From Paenibacillus qinlingensis (lineage in GTDB: Bacteria > Bacillota > Bacilli > Paenibacillales > NBRC-103111), in the NCBI RefSeq assembly GCF_013204845.1, contig NZ_JABMKY010000019.1, positions 87,114 through 151,113 of the forward strand: 64,000 bases of DNA. The letters run 5' to 3'. The position numbers were made by a program, and so were the translations under genes. The stretch's first letter is position 1. Each line of letters starts with the position of its first letter. Positions 1 to 9,125 of the stretch are shown here, piece after piece. The notes beneath the pieces are model-generated. The model searched no databases, was not told where the DNA came from, and worked only from the letters and a program-made list of their open reading frames with translations.

Positions 1-810
1 AAAATTGCTCCTGATGTAATAAAAAATACTTCTAATAAGATAGTCCACAGGATTGTATCAGCTGACGATCAAGCAGTTATCAGCAACTCAATATGCATAC
101 CAACTGAAAAAGGAATATATTTAGGTGTTCAAAAAACTGGATATGCATTATGTCATAAAGAAGGAATGTCTTTGCCTGTATCAGTAAAAGTCTCAAGAGT
201 TGAGAACTGCCTGATTAAAGATGCAGACCTGTATATGAGGGATGTTGCAGAAAGATTTGAAAGTATTAATGAGAGTGCCGTTTCAGATGCTCTAGGTAAA
301 ATATTTGAACTAAAAAGTATTCCTCTTTTAGCAAATTTAATGATTTCCAACTATGAAGTATGCTATCAAGCAATTAGTTTGACAAAAGAATTATTGTTTA
401 AAAAATCTAAAGAAAATAACGTTAGTTTCATTTCAGGAACAAACGGAAAAGATACTATTTCATTATTATTATCTAAATCAATTTTGAAAATAGTTACTTG
501 GGGTGTTTTCTCAAACAATGAAGTTATTGATTCAAAAATATCCGATGCATTAATAGAAACAATTAAATCACCTCATGAAAGTGCTATTATAAACTTAAAA
601 GATGTTCTATCGACATTTTATAGTGAGGACACGAAAAAAAGAGGCATAAACATTATTGTCGAATTAGTGTTTAATTATTACTATTCACAAAACCAATCAG
701 ATGTAAATCTTAATGACATTATTTCACAGTGGTTTGTAGTGAACGATGAGGACACGATTAATGAGATCATTAATTGTGTTATGAAAAGAGGTTGTGCAAT
801 TGGCGCTTGA
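1..810 (+). CDS. HerA-like ATP-binding protein, C-terminal part (gene cut by window edge)
   Basis: The frame is open from base 1 and ends at a TGA at 808-810, so the gene begins upstream and about 269 codons are visible. The first visible residues, APDVIKNTSNKIVHRIVSAD followed by DQ and then PVSVKV about 40 residues later, match the late part of HerA/DUF87 DNA-translocating ATPases, where a conserved Asn-Thr/Ser, HR and DD pattern follows Walker B. The Walker A and B motifs would lie outside the window and cannot be checked. The remaining roughly 210 residues are mostly helical and were not recognised. HerA-type ATPases form hexameric rings that pump DNA and in defence systems are paired with a nuclease or NADase effector. 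The stop overlaps the next gene, a nuclease, which suggests translational coupling. The family call rests on one motif block, so it is moderate. Confidence 0.6.
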   Translation, partial: KIAPDVIKNTSNKIVHRIVSADDQAVISNSICIPTEKGIYLGVQKTGYALCHKEGMSLPVSVKVSRVENCLIKDADLYMRDVAERFESINESAVSDALGKIFELKSIPLLANLMISNYEVCYQAISLTKELLFKKSKENNVSFISGTNGKDTISLLLSKSILKIVTWGVFSNNEVIDSKISDALIETIKSPHESAIINLKDVLSTFYSEDTKKRGINIIVELVFNYYYSQNQSDVNLNDIISQWFVVNDEDTINEIINCVMKRGCAIGA

Positions 811-1450
811 ATTGCTAACTAAATTAGTATCTGAGGTTGCAAAAACAGATATCAGCAAAGAATTTACAAAAAAGCTTGAAGCTTCAGAGTTGAAAAAAGC
901 TATGTCAGTTATCGAGCAGATAGAAAAAGTTAAAAATATGCCATTGCAACAACTTGAACTTTTAAATGATAAAATTGCATCGGAAAATACAACTGAAGTA
1001 AAAAAAGGGTTAAGCGATGAAGAAAAGACAAAAATAAAAAAAGAAACGGATTGGTCAGATAAAATTATTGATGCTATGGGATCCATAGAAGAATATGAAA
1101 TTTACAAGAAAGCTGGTTTGCAAGAAGCTGAAATTGACGGTAAAAAATGTCTTATTAGAACTGATATTGATATGGATCAAAAAGACGAATTCGGCAGAAC
1201 TAATAAAGAAAGAATGGAAAATGGTCAATCTCCAATTAGCAAAAATGGTGAGACGGTAGAACTACACCATATAGGACAAAAATCTGATTCACCCCTTGCT
1301 GAATTGACCACTAAAGAGCATCGCGGAGTAGGAAATGATACTATTCTTCATGATAAGCAAAAAGAATCAGAAATCGATAGGAATGAATTTAAAAAAGTGC
1401 GCGAAATTCATTGGGAAAGTAGAGCCAATGAGCAGAAGGGAGTAAAATGA
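800..1450 (+). CDS. LHH-motif nuclease (HNH/Endo VII superfamily toxin domain)
   Basis: The C-terminal 80 residues carry the LHH signature: GRTNKERMENGQSP, then ELHHIGQ, then the acidic PLAELT segment, an EHRG and a final ILH. The paired His of ELHH and the downstream His residues are the expected metal-binding and catalytic positions of this HNH-like fold. The N-terminal 120 residues are charged and helical, with no signal peptide, membrane segment or LXG secretion domain. TTG at 800 is preferred because AGAGG at 787-791 is 8 bases upstream; GTG at 794 is also open but only 2 bases from it. The gene starts inside the HerA-like gene and its stop overlaps the next gene, so the three form a tight operon. 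LHH domains usually form the toxic tip of polymorphic toxins; here the domain stands in a short protein. Confidence 0.75.
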   Translation: MALELLTKLVSEVAKTDISKEFTKKLEASELKKAMSVIEQIEKVKNMPLQQLELLNDKIASENTTEVKKGLSDEEKTKIKKETDWSDKIIDAMGSIEEYEIYKKAGLQEAEIDGKKCLIRTDIDMDQKDEFGRTNKERMENGQSPISKNGETVELHHIGQKSDSPLAELTTKEHRGVGNDTILHDKQKESEIDRNEFKKVREIHWESRANEQKGVK

Positions 1451-1848
1451 TGGAGAATATTATTAGTGCCATTGAAAAACTTCGGAATTTAAGGCATTTA
1501 GAGGCAGCAACAGATGAACAAATAGAACTAGCACAAAGGCAATTAGGCTTACTTTTTTCCGTAGATTTTAAGCAATATTTAAAAAAATATGGAGTTATAT
1601 CAGCTAAAGGTATTGAACTCACAGGTATTACGTCATCGCCACGATTGAATGTAGTTGAAGTAACAAAGAGTGAACGTGAATTAAATAAGATTCCAAACGA
1701 TTTATATGTTATTGAAAACATAGCAATTGAAGGAATAATATTGCTCCAAAATAGTTTAGGCGAGATTTATGAACTCACTCATAATTCAAAAATACAAAAG
1801 AAATACAATAGTATTTATGAATATCTTGAAACTGAACACAACAATTAA
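1447..1848 (+). CDS. SUKH-family (SMI1/KNR4-like) immunity protein
   Basis: This 133-aa protein has the layout of SUKH-1 immunity proteins: an N-terminal helix with DEQIELAQRQLG, the FKQYLKKYG segment, GIELTGI, a VVEVTKSERE strand and helix, then ILLQNSLGEIYEL and a terminal SIYEYL helix. SUKH proteins bind and neutralise cognate nuclease toxins, including LHH-type tips of Bacillus LXG toxins. The start ATGATGG overlaps the stop of the LHH gene by 4 bases (ATGA), and the purine-rich AGAAGGGAG lies just upstream, so translation is probably coupled. The position directly behind an LHH nuclease strongly supports an antidote role, although inhibition of this particular nuclease is inferred. Confidence 0.82.
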   Translation: MMENIISAIEKLRNLRHLEAATDEQIELAQRQLGLLFSVDFKQYLKKYGVISAKGIELTGITSSPRLNVVEVTKSERELNKIPNDLYVIENIAIEGIILLQNSLGEIYELTHNSKIQKKYNSIYEYLETEHNN

Positions 1849-2504
1849 ATTCCTAATATTTTTAGTAAAGGGGTATGACAAAGTCTAATGTAGGTTACCT
1901 TTCTCCAAAAGAAAAAACTTTTAATTCAAGGGTTTATTCCACCGCGGCAAATGGAAGCCAAATCTTTAAAGAACAGTAGCCATTTGAACAAATCGCTAAT
2001 AATATAAATGATTTTGTTTATTCAGTTTATTTAACTCTAACAATGATTTTCAATATACTCCGTCAGAACGATATTCGTGTAATCTTCGCGAAGATGTAAT
2101 ATATTGTGATAACGATTATAGGCTTTATAGTTAAAATTCTTTGTAGGACTGCCCCTCCGTCAATTGACTAGAATAGAGTTTGCTCCAAAGAATAGCGTTC
2201 TTTTATCAATGTCTTATCGTTTAAACAACTAGATTTCTATATTTACGAGTTTACCATCGGCTATTTTGGCATGTATGTCTAAGATGGATGGATTGCTTGT
2301 CATGCAAAGTATCTTTGTCTAAATAGGGGATTAACAGTGGAAGCTCCCGTAAGTAGAGAATCGTCAGAATCGATCAACGTATTATTCGGAAATGTAAGAA
2401 ATACGTTGTTGTTCTCATCACTGCCGAAAAATCTTTTGAATACAAAGTCATTTCGAGGATCACAACTATATCAACGAATAACGTAGAAAAGAGGAGAAAT
2501 TCAT
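1849..2504. other. 656-bp gap with no convincing gene
   Basis: No supported gene is visible here. A 34-codon ORF at 1875-1979 begins ATGACAAAG one base after an AAGGGG run. That spacing is too short for a good ribosome site and the product was not recognised. Stops are frequent in all frames from 1980 to 2480, and the composition is AT-rich like the flanking island. The last 30 bases hold the ribosome site of the helicase gene (AAGAGGAG at 2488-2495). The promoter of the helicase/GHKL operon should lie in this gap, but no clear -35/-10 pair was identified. Confidence 0.5.
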
Positions 2505-4946
2505 ATGTATGAAAGTATTTTTGCAAGATGGGAGAATTTCGAAAAATTAGATATTGAAAATAATTTATCGATATTATTCCAGTATGCAGTTTTATTTAGA
2601 AATTGGGAAAAAGCATATGAATTAAGGAGGAATATTGATATAAATAAGGTTTCTTATAAACCAGTAGTTATAAATGACGAGATCGTTTTTATTGAACATA
2701 AGAGCATTACTATAAAAAATTGTATAGCGTGGAATTTTGGGTATTTAAAAAAATATGATGAAAATAATAAAATTAATATGGAAAGCAGTCTTTTAAACGG
2801 CGTATCTGACATGAAAGAGCTTGCTTATTATTCGGATAAGATTGACGAGGGAAACGACGTTTTCGATTTATTTTTTTTGAAAGAACAACCAATGTTTGAT
2901 GTTATATATTATAAACAACAGGAGAAGGCGTCAAAACAGATAAAGGCTTTAAATATAAATTTGATCTTTGATGAAGTAGGGACAGGGAAGACTGTATCGG
3001 CCTTATACTGTGTGAGGGATATTATTAGTGAAAGACAGGAAGACGCAAAAATACTTATTATTTGCCCAAACAACAAAAAAAATGAATGGTTAAAGGATAT
3101 TGAACGTCAACTTGGAAGATATACGCACTTAGTAGAAAATACCGATAACGAAAATATATACTATCATGAACAGAAAAAACTATATTTTCAAAATCATGAG
3201 CCTTGTATTTTTATTGAAGGGCAAAAAACCAAAGAGACCAAAGCAACTCTTAACAGTTGGACAAACGATACGAAATGGGACTTAGTCGTTATCGATGAAG
3301 GTCATTTGTGTTTTGATAATTACAAACAACTTAGAGCAAAGAGAGCCGTACTTTTAACTGCAACACCTATTGTTGTCAATTCCGCAGCTACAGGCGGGGT
3401 GTTGGATATTTCCAAAATAAGGACAATACCTGAATATGCTACATTGCTTAATGGTATAACAGATAGCAACAATGTTTGCGCAGCTAATTTATTTGAAAAT
3501 AACTATAATAAATTACCTGCTGATGATAAGAGTAGATTTTTTACTTGTCTTTTTAGAGAAGACTTAGACATCCCTTCAAAAAGACGCGAAATTAAGTTTT
3601 TGGTGTGTAAGAGATGGCCAGATAGATCTCATTATCTTGATGTGCTTCGAGAAGTAAAGGGTGGAATGACCGGGCTTGTTTACGAACAAGATGATGACTA
3701 TCTAATTGAAGGGATTTTTGGAAGCTTCAAATCGGAAATTGAGGAGAAAGGTTATTTAATTGGCCAAAGACCGAGAATCACAAATCACAAGTATGAAGAA
3801 TTGAAGTCATACATAAATAACACCGAAACGCAATCGTATATTATTTTTTGCAACTATAAATTTGTAGCAAATAATATTTATAATAAATTCATAAACGATC
3901 AAGGTACTTTAAAGAATATTGGAAATACCATTTTTGTAAAAAAATATGGTAGCGATAACTGTGAAGTATTTCCCAAAGATAACAGTGTTAACAAAGATAA
4001 TATTTTCGATTATCTAATGATGAATATAGAAGCAGGTAAGCGTGTCATATTTATTACGACTGGGGCTTCTGGGGGTACGGGTTTAAACCTTGGAAAGTTT
4101 GACGGAGTTATCAATTATGAGTTGCCATTTACGTGCATAGAGCTTGAACAAAGGTTTGGTAGAGTTGATAGACTAAATAATAAAGTTCAAAGCAAAAAAA
4201 TGATTTTTATTCTCAATGAGCATGAAAATCCTATGCTTCGATACAGTACCCTTAAAATTAGCGAGACGTGTAAGCATATGCCAATTAGAAATACAGTTTT
4301 ATTTTACCCCGAATTTATTAAAGAAAGTATAAAAGGGCTACTCACCGAATTAGAAAAGTGCAAAATAGAACTTGAACAAAACAATGGTTTTTTAAGTGTT
4401 CTAGAAAAGTATACAGAGGTTTTAGAAGCGCATAAAAATTTAGCTAAACGTCTGATTGATTACGCATTTAAGAAAAGAAGCGTAGAAGATTTTGAAGAAG
4501 ATGTTAGCGATATAAAAGAATTTGCCGAGGTGTTTAATGATAATTTAACCGCAGTTTTTTCAGTTATAAACAAAAAGCGAAACTTTTATGCTTTGATAGA
4601 TGAGGTGGAAAATTGGAAAAATCTTTTGGGGGCAGATACTCAAATAGACACCAAAGCGGTAGCTGCTAGTTTAGAAAAAAGTGACGATGAATTAAGCGAG
4701 TATACTCAAAGAGATGGTAACCTTATAAGTAGTGAAGTTGTCGTACAAGATATGAGTAAGAGCAAAAGCATTGACGAATTATGGCAAGCCGGAGATGTGA
4801 ATTTCAAAATAAATTGTCAAATGAACGAACTCACGAACTTAAAAGAAAAAGTAATTAGTCAAGAAGGCACAAGTGGTATTTTTTATATTTACAACAAAAA
4901 ATATATTCGCCAGACAGTAGCTGACTTTAGACGAGGGGAGGTATGA
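2505..4946 (+). CDS. SNF2-like superfamily 2 helicase/translocase of a two-gene operon
   Basis: The 813-aa protein has a complete set of SF2 motifs: Walker A DEVGTGKT (residues 156-163), Walker B as DEGH (264-267), motif III TATP (285-288), a GTGLNL motif V near residue 525 and motif VI QRFGRVDR (549-556). The DEGH box, the TGLNL motif and the QRFGRVDR arginine fingers resemble SNF2/Rad54-like and phage-type translocases rather than DEAD-box RNA helicases. About 150 unassigned residues precede the motor. About 230 follow it, rich in Glu/Lys and probably coiled. AAGAGGAG at 2488-2495 supports the ATG. The stop lies 7 bases before a GHKL ATPase gene, so the two are an operon. Likely role: ATP-driven movement on DNA or RNA in a defence-type complex. 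That role is inferred. Confidence 0.85.
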   Translation: MYESIFARWENFEKLDIENNLSILFQYAVLFRNWEKAYELRRNIDINKVSYKPVVINDEIVFIEHKSITIKNCIAWNFGYLKKYDENNKINMESSLLNGVSDMKELAYYSDKIDEGNDVFDLFFLKEQPMFDVIYYKQQEKASKQIKALNINLIFDEVGTGKTVSALYCVRDIISERQEDAKILIICPNNKKNEWLKDIERQLGRYTHLVENTDNENIYYHEQKKLYFQNHEPCIFIEGQKTKETKATLNSWTNDTKWDLVVIDEGHLCFDNYKQLRAKRAVLLTATPIVVNSAATGGVLDISKIRTIPEYATLLNGITDSNNVCAANLFENNYNKLPADDKSRFFTCLFREDLDIPSKRREIKFLVCKRWPDRSHYLDVLREVKGGMTGLVYEQDDDYLIEGIFGSFKSEIEEKGYLIGQRPRITNHKYEELKSYINNTETQSYIIFCNYKFVANNIYNKFINDQGTLKNIGNTIFVKKYGSDNCEVFPKDNSVNKDNIFDYLMMNIEAGKRVIFITTGASGGTGLNLGKFDGVINYELPFTCIELEQRFGRVDRLNNKVQSKKMIFILNEHENPMLRYSTLKISETCKHMPIRNTVLFYPEFIKESIKGLLTELEKCKIELEQNNGFLSVLEKYTEVLEAHKNLAKRLIDYAFKKRSVEDFEEDVSDIKEFAEVFNDNLTAVFSVINKKRNFYALIDEVENWKNLLGADTQIDTKAVAASLEKSDDELSEYTQRDGNLISSEVVVQDMSKSKSIDELWQAGDVNFKINCQMNELTNLKEKVISQEGTSGIFYIYNKKYIRQTVADFRRGEV

Positions 4947-4953
4947 TCACACG

Positions 4954-7900
4954 ATGAACAATGAGAGCGTGTTAGATGCTATAAAAATTTTCTATATGTC
5001 CCCTCAAAAATACACTAAGGATAGACAGAACTTACAGAACAAAATAAATCTTTTAGACGACTACCTCAAGGGTCATGATACAGAAGAAGGACGCAACCTA
5101 TTCACGGCATTTAGTGAAGTATATTCAGGCAAAGATAATCTGAGAGTTCCTATTATTGATACCGTATACAAAACAATTAAAGATGATTTGGGGCTTAGTG
5201 CAACAAGATTATACAGAGAAATATATTTTAATGAAATTATTCAAAATGCAAATGATTTACCAAATTCAGAAGACGTGATGATAACCCTTGACGAAGATGA
5301 GAAACATTTTGTTGTTAGTTTTGAATATAACGACATCGGGTTTGATACAAGAAATTTAATTGGTTTTGTCAATACAGAAATAAGGGTGAAAAAGTCTGAG
5401 CTAGCATCTACGGGTAAACATGGTGTCGGAATTAAATCACTCTTTTACTTTGTGGACAGGCTGACCATTGAAAGCAACGTAAAAATAGACGTTGTTATAG
5501 AAACAAAGACGGTTGAAGAAGTCCAAGAGACAGAATCTGTTTCTTGTGAAATTGAGTATAATCACAATCGTGTCAATAATAATAAAACGAAACTCACAAT
5601 CGTTTTTGCAAAAGATAAAGAATGTGCGGGTTTTAACATTGTAAAGCTAAAAGAATTTATAAGTACCTGTTTAAGCGGACAGACTGTTTCCGAAAAAACA
5701 ATAGAAACTTATTTTTTTGGAACGGAACAAGCGGGTTCTATATTTGATGCACGGGCATTACTTTTTACTGACAAAAATAAAAATAAAGAAAATGGTATCA
5801 AAAGGATTGCCTTTAAAAAAAGTGATGGTTCTATGTTGTTTGAATTATTTAGAAATGATGATACAGAAAAACACATAGAGCATAATAATATTCAATTTTG
5901 TAAACAATCTATAGGTTATAAAATCGCTAATTGTGATAAAAAGATATTTGAGGACTACATCGTATTCACCACTTTTTCCGAAAATAAGGATAAACAAAAT
6001 ATCAGTTTTGCATTTCCATCTAGGCTAACTTCAGAGAGTGAACGTTACTATTCAACATACTATATACCAGATGAAATACCAAAGTATCGCTTAAATGTAC
6101 TCGTGAATTCAGAATATTCAAATGTTTCTAGGACGAAACTCACTGATGGTAATGAGGCTGAATTAAGAAAGATTCATACAGAGATTGCATTCAATATTAA
6201 AAAAGCATATTGGTTTATGGCAGAAAAAGTGGTTGGAGAATCGAAGCTTGGAATAGAGATTAGTGTTTTGTTTCATGGATTGCTTCAATTGTTTTATGGT
6301 CAAAATAATATTGAAATTAACATAAATGATCTTAACGGAATAAATAATCGTTACTTACCAAAGTACAAAAACAACACCAATTTTGATACATACATAGCCT
6401 TTAAAAGAGATGTTAAAGAAAAATATGAAAAGGTTACTATTGGTCAGAAAATTGTAGATACGATAGAAATAAATCGTTTTTACGATGATATCATTGTTTC
6501 AAATGATTCCTTATTATATGACAGTGAATTGTTTATAGAGGAAATTAAACCTATTTATGAGATTGCGTTTGATAAAAATGATTTTTTATTAAGAAGCATA
6601 CTTAATACTGCTGGTAATGTTAGGGATATGCTTTATTATAGAGTAACAAGTGAATTTCCAAAGGATTCAAATCAAATGTTTACCGATAAAATAGTTGACG
6701 ACTGGCATCAAGTACTAAACAAACAACTAGTAAATTCTTCTTTTCTAATGATAGGGCGATACAAACTTCATAATAGAATAAATATTAATGGGAAAATAAC
6801 AGGTGCCTCTTTTTTTGAGTATCTATTCAATGATAATGATGATATACAAAGTCCTAAAGATTCTTCGGAATACCCAACTTTTAGGCATGCACAAAATGGC
6901 TTATATAATGAAGAATATAAAGAATTAAGATTTAAACTCTGGCAACTAATGGTGAATCGAAAAATTGAGGACTGCAATGCAGAGGTTTTCGATAATGTCA
7001 ATGAAAGTGATTTAGTGAAAAAACACTACTGTCCAAATAGCTCTTCATGTATAGGGAATATGTGTTTTTATTATTCGGATCATTATAATGCTTATACGGC
7101 ATATTGTGTTAGTCCCAAAATATATAGGTATGATTATGAACCTCAGTATGAAAACAGTTCAGATGTGTTTGGAAAGAATGAAACAAAATTATTTGTAGAT
7201 AAATTGATTGAAGAGGCAGAATTGAAAAATAATGTTACAGAGGACCTAGGGCACTTAATCTTATCAAACAATCGAGTTCCGCCTCATTTGGATTATGGAT
7301 ACAGGAAAGAGGCATATGTTGATGAACGAGTAATAAAGATCAGATTGTTTAATATCGATTTTTTGAAAACCATATATGCACATGACTTTAATGATTTCAA
7401 ATTCTATATGTGTAAATTATTTGATAATGTTGCTGCCAAACGTAAGTATTCTCCACCGTTTAAGCTACTGACATCTAAAAATGAAAGGATTTTATTTGAT
7501 TTTAGTGTAAACAATCTTTCAGAAATATTCTCTTTCTTCTATCCAAGGCTAGAGCGAGACCTAGAACATTCTCAGTATTATCATTATGATTTTAAAACAA
7601 AGCTAGTAAATGAGTTTATAAATAATAGTTGTGGCTATGAATTTTTTGACTTTTTAAAACAACGGACAGGTTATGATGTTTATGTAACTCAAACTACAAG
7701 TTGTAAATCATCGAATGAAATAATGTTTATTCACGACAACAAAATACAATTGATTCACAAAAAAGATCCTGTAGAAGTGGGATGTGTCACCAATGCTGAT
7801 AAAAAAATATACATTGTACATGGCCCAGATCTTGACATGAAGGAAGCTGTAATAAAAACCTTCAAATATGCAAAAATAAGCACAGATATTATTAACTTTT

Positions 7901-8379
7901 GCGAATCATTTGTAAGTTCAAATTCATCAGAGACTATATTTGGAGAGGCATACAATAATATTAAATCTATTAAATGTTGCACAAATGATCATGCAAGAAA
8001 ATTTAAGGGAATAATCGACAGCTCGAAAATCTCTTGCAGTGGAATGGTTAAATTGCTTTTATCAAGAGGAAACAACAATAATAAATGTAGCTGTTGTTGT
8101 AAAAATATTGATTATGACAAAGGTAAATTAATAATAGTAAATAATAGCGATAATGATACACAAGCTAATTATCCGCAAATTATATCAGTTGTTTGTCCTG
8201 AATGTAAAACAATAATTTCTAATAGTTTAGAATCTGCACAAATTTGTAAAGAGGGTGAAACTCATTTTGTGAACTATCAGTGTCGTATACATAACTCAGT
8301 TCAATCTAAAATTGTTATGTTTCGGTCACAGTTAACTGATGGCAATTTGTCAATTTGCTATGCTCCAGCTTGTAATTGA
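4954..8379 (+). CDS. Large sacsin/Hsp90-like GHKL ATPase with cysteine clusters
   Basis: The N-terminal region shows the GHKL (Bergerat) ATP site: N-box NEIIQNANDL (residues 93-102), the NDIGF segment (126-130) as G1 box and the lid-type GKHGVGIKSLFYF (154-166). This spacing fits sacsin/Hsp90-like HATPase domains rather than histidine kinases, and no HisKA domain is present. The middle 800 residues were not recognised. Two Cys-rich sites could bind zinc: CPNSSSCIGNMC near residue 693, and CSCCC near 1044 paired with CPEC near 1080; more Cys follow at the C-terminus. There is no signal peptide or membrane span. It is co-transcribed behind the helicase gene. MORC/Hsp90-type GHKL ATPases next to helicases are known in restriction-like loci, but no nuclease or methylase motif is evident here. 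GGGAGG lies 14 bases before the ATG, a long spacing. Confidence 0.8.
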   Translation: MNNESVLDAIKIFYMSPQKYTKDRQNLQNKINLLDDYLKGHDTEEGRNLFTAFSEVYSGKDNLRVPIIDTVYKTIKDDLGLSATRLYREIYFNEIIQNANDLPNSEDVMITLDEDEKHFVVSFEYNDIGFDTRNLIGFVNTEIRVKKSELASTGKHGVGIKSLFYFVDRLTIESNVKIDVVIETKTVEEVQETESVSCEIEYNHNRVNNNKTKLTIVFAKDKECAGFNIVKLKEFISTCLSGQTVSEKTIETYFFGTEQAGSIFDARALLFTDKNKNKENGIKRIAFKKSDGSMLFELFRNDDTEKHIEHNNIQFCKQSIGYKIANCDKKIFEDYIVFTTFSENKDKQNISFAFPSRLTSESERYYSTYYIPDEIPKYRLNVLVNSEYSNVSRTKLTDGNEAELRKIHTEIAFNIKKAYWFMAEKVVGESKLGIEISVLFHGLLQLFYGQNNIEININDLNGINNRYLPKYKNNTNFDTYIAFKRDVKEKYEKVTIGQKIVDTIEINRFYDDIIVSNDSLLYDSELFIEEIKPIYEIAFDKNDFLLRSILNTAGNVRDMLYYRVTSEFPKDSNQMFTDKIVDDWHQVLNKQLVNSSFLMIGRYKLHNRININGKITGASFFEYLFNDNDDIQSPKDSSEYPTFRHAQNGLYNEEYKELRFKLWQLMVNRKIEDCNAEVFDNVNESDLVKKHYCPNSSSCIGNMCFYYSDHYNAYTAYCVSPKIYRYDYEPQYENSSDVFGKNETKLFVDKLIEEAELKNNVTEDLGHLILSNNRVPPHLDYGYRKEAYVDERVIKIRLFNIDFLKTIYAHDFNDFKFYMCKLFDNVAAKRKYSPPFKLLTSKNERILFDFSVNNLSEIFSFFYPRLERDLEHSQYYHYDFKTKLVNEFINNSCGYEFFDFLKQRTGYDVYVTQTTSCKSSNEIMFIHDNKIQLIHKKDPVEVGCVTNADKKIYIVHGPDLDMKEAVIKTFKYAKISTDIINFCESFVSSNSSETIFGEAYNNIKSIKCCTNDHARKFKGIIDSSKISCSGMVKLLLSRGNNNNKCSCCCKNIDYDKGKLIIVNNSDNDTQANYPQIISVVCPECKTIISNSLESAQICKEGETHFVNYQCRIHNSVQSKIVMFRSQLTDGNLSICYAPACN

Positions 8380-8464
8380 TGACTTTGATTAGAAGGTGAA
8401 TTTGAACGCTGTCATATATTTGTTTTGTATTAGGATGGCTTTTTATAAAGTAATTTCAGAAAAT

Positions 8465-8695
8465 TTTAACGTGCTAGACATACAGGTGACAGAGATTATG
8501 GGACATAAAAAGCCTGCTTGAGACTACGGTTTAAGGGAGGAGAAGATGAATCCGTAAGATCTTCTGGAAGCAATAGAAACGAGTGAGGATAGGGTTTTCG
8601 AAGCTTCAACACCCAGTATATCCAAAGCAGAAAGCATCGTCATAAGCAAGCACAAGAAAGAGCTGTTGGAGGTTCTCAAACAGCCCTATCCTTGA
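8465..8695 (+). pseudogene. Stop-interrupted reading frame, possibly a decayed integrase-associated gene
   Basis: One frame reads through this stretch with only two stops, TGA at 8519-8521 and TAA at 8555-8557. Before the first stop it reads DIQVTEIMGHKKPA, which resembles the MGHK segment near the C-terminus of tyrosine recombinases. A strong ribosome site, AAGGGAGGAG at 8533-8542, precedes ATG 8546, but the TAA comes at the fourth codon. The same frame then continues for 45 codons to TGA 8693. This is either a decayed gene or a sequencing error at the TAA. The integrase resemblance rests on about ten residues and is weak. Confidence 0.35.
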
Positions 8696-8770
8696 GAAAA
8701 AACGCAACAACACCATAAAAAGACTCGGATTTATATTCTTTTCTGGATTACTATCGACATGTCACTGCGT

Positions 8771-8857
8771 GAATGAAGGAGCCGCCGTATAACGAATGGT
8801 TCCAACGGTGGTGTGGGAGATCTGTTAATCAACTATTGTGGAACCTCCTACCTAATC
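8771..8857 (+). mobile_element. Group II intron 3' end (domains V and VI), remnant
   Basis: The segment GAGCCGCCGTATAACG at 8779-8794, followed by ACGGTGGTGTGGGAGA at 8805-8820, has the form of a bacterial group II intron domain V and the linker to domain VI. The GCCGCCGT and ACGGTGGT arms pair around a short loop. A second imperfect stem follows, ending in CCTCCTACCTAAT, which resembles the usual 3' end of such introns. No reverse transcriptase/maturase reading frame or 5' GUGYG boundary lies upstream in the right orientation, so only the tail remains. The family call is by pattern memory; the exact 3' splice site is estimated. Confidence 0.6.
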
Positions 8858-9091
8858 TGAATTGAGAGCCCCACCTTGTCTTCTCAGTAATTCAGGTAGC
8901 AGCAGATGCTCTTTTCCATTTATCTAGTGGTTATTATTGAAATGATTTTTGAAATGATTTGAGAGATTCAGCTTTCCACGGCGCATTGAAAATGAAATTC
9001 TTTCATTTTCAGAAAACGCCAAAACCTTGCCACATGGCTTTACAGCTCACTTTTCCCTATCACTCAAACCTTAAAAAATCACCAAAATCTC

Positions 9092-9125
9092 GGAACCAAC
9101 GCCCTCTTGATTGGGTTCCTTTTTT
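9092..9125 (+). terminator. Rho-independent terminator
   Basis: GGAACC(AA) at 9092-9099 pairs with (TTG)GGTTCC at 9111-9119 and is followed directly by a run of six T. It insulates the STAND regulator gene from transcription out of the island. Confidence 0.75.

Noticed and set aside
1875..1979. A 34-codon ORF after the SUKH gene
   Set aside because: The purine run is only one base before the ATG and the product is unrecognised; too weak to call a gene.
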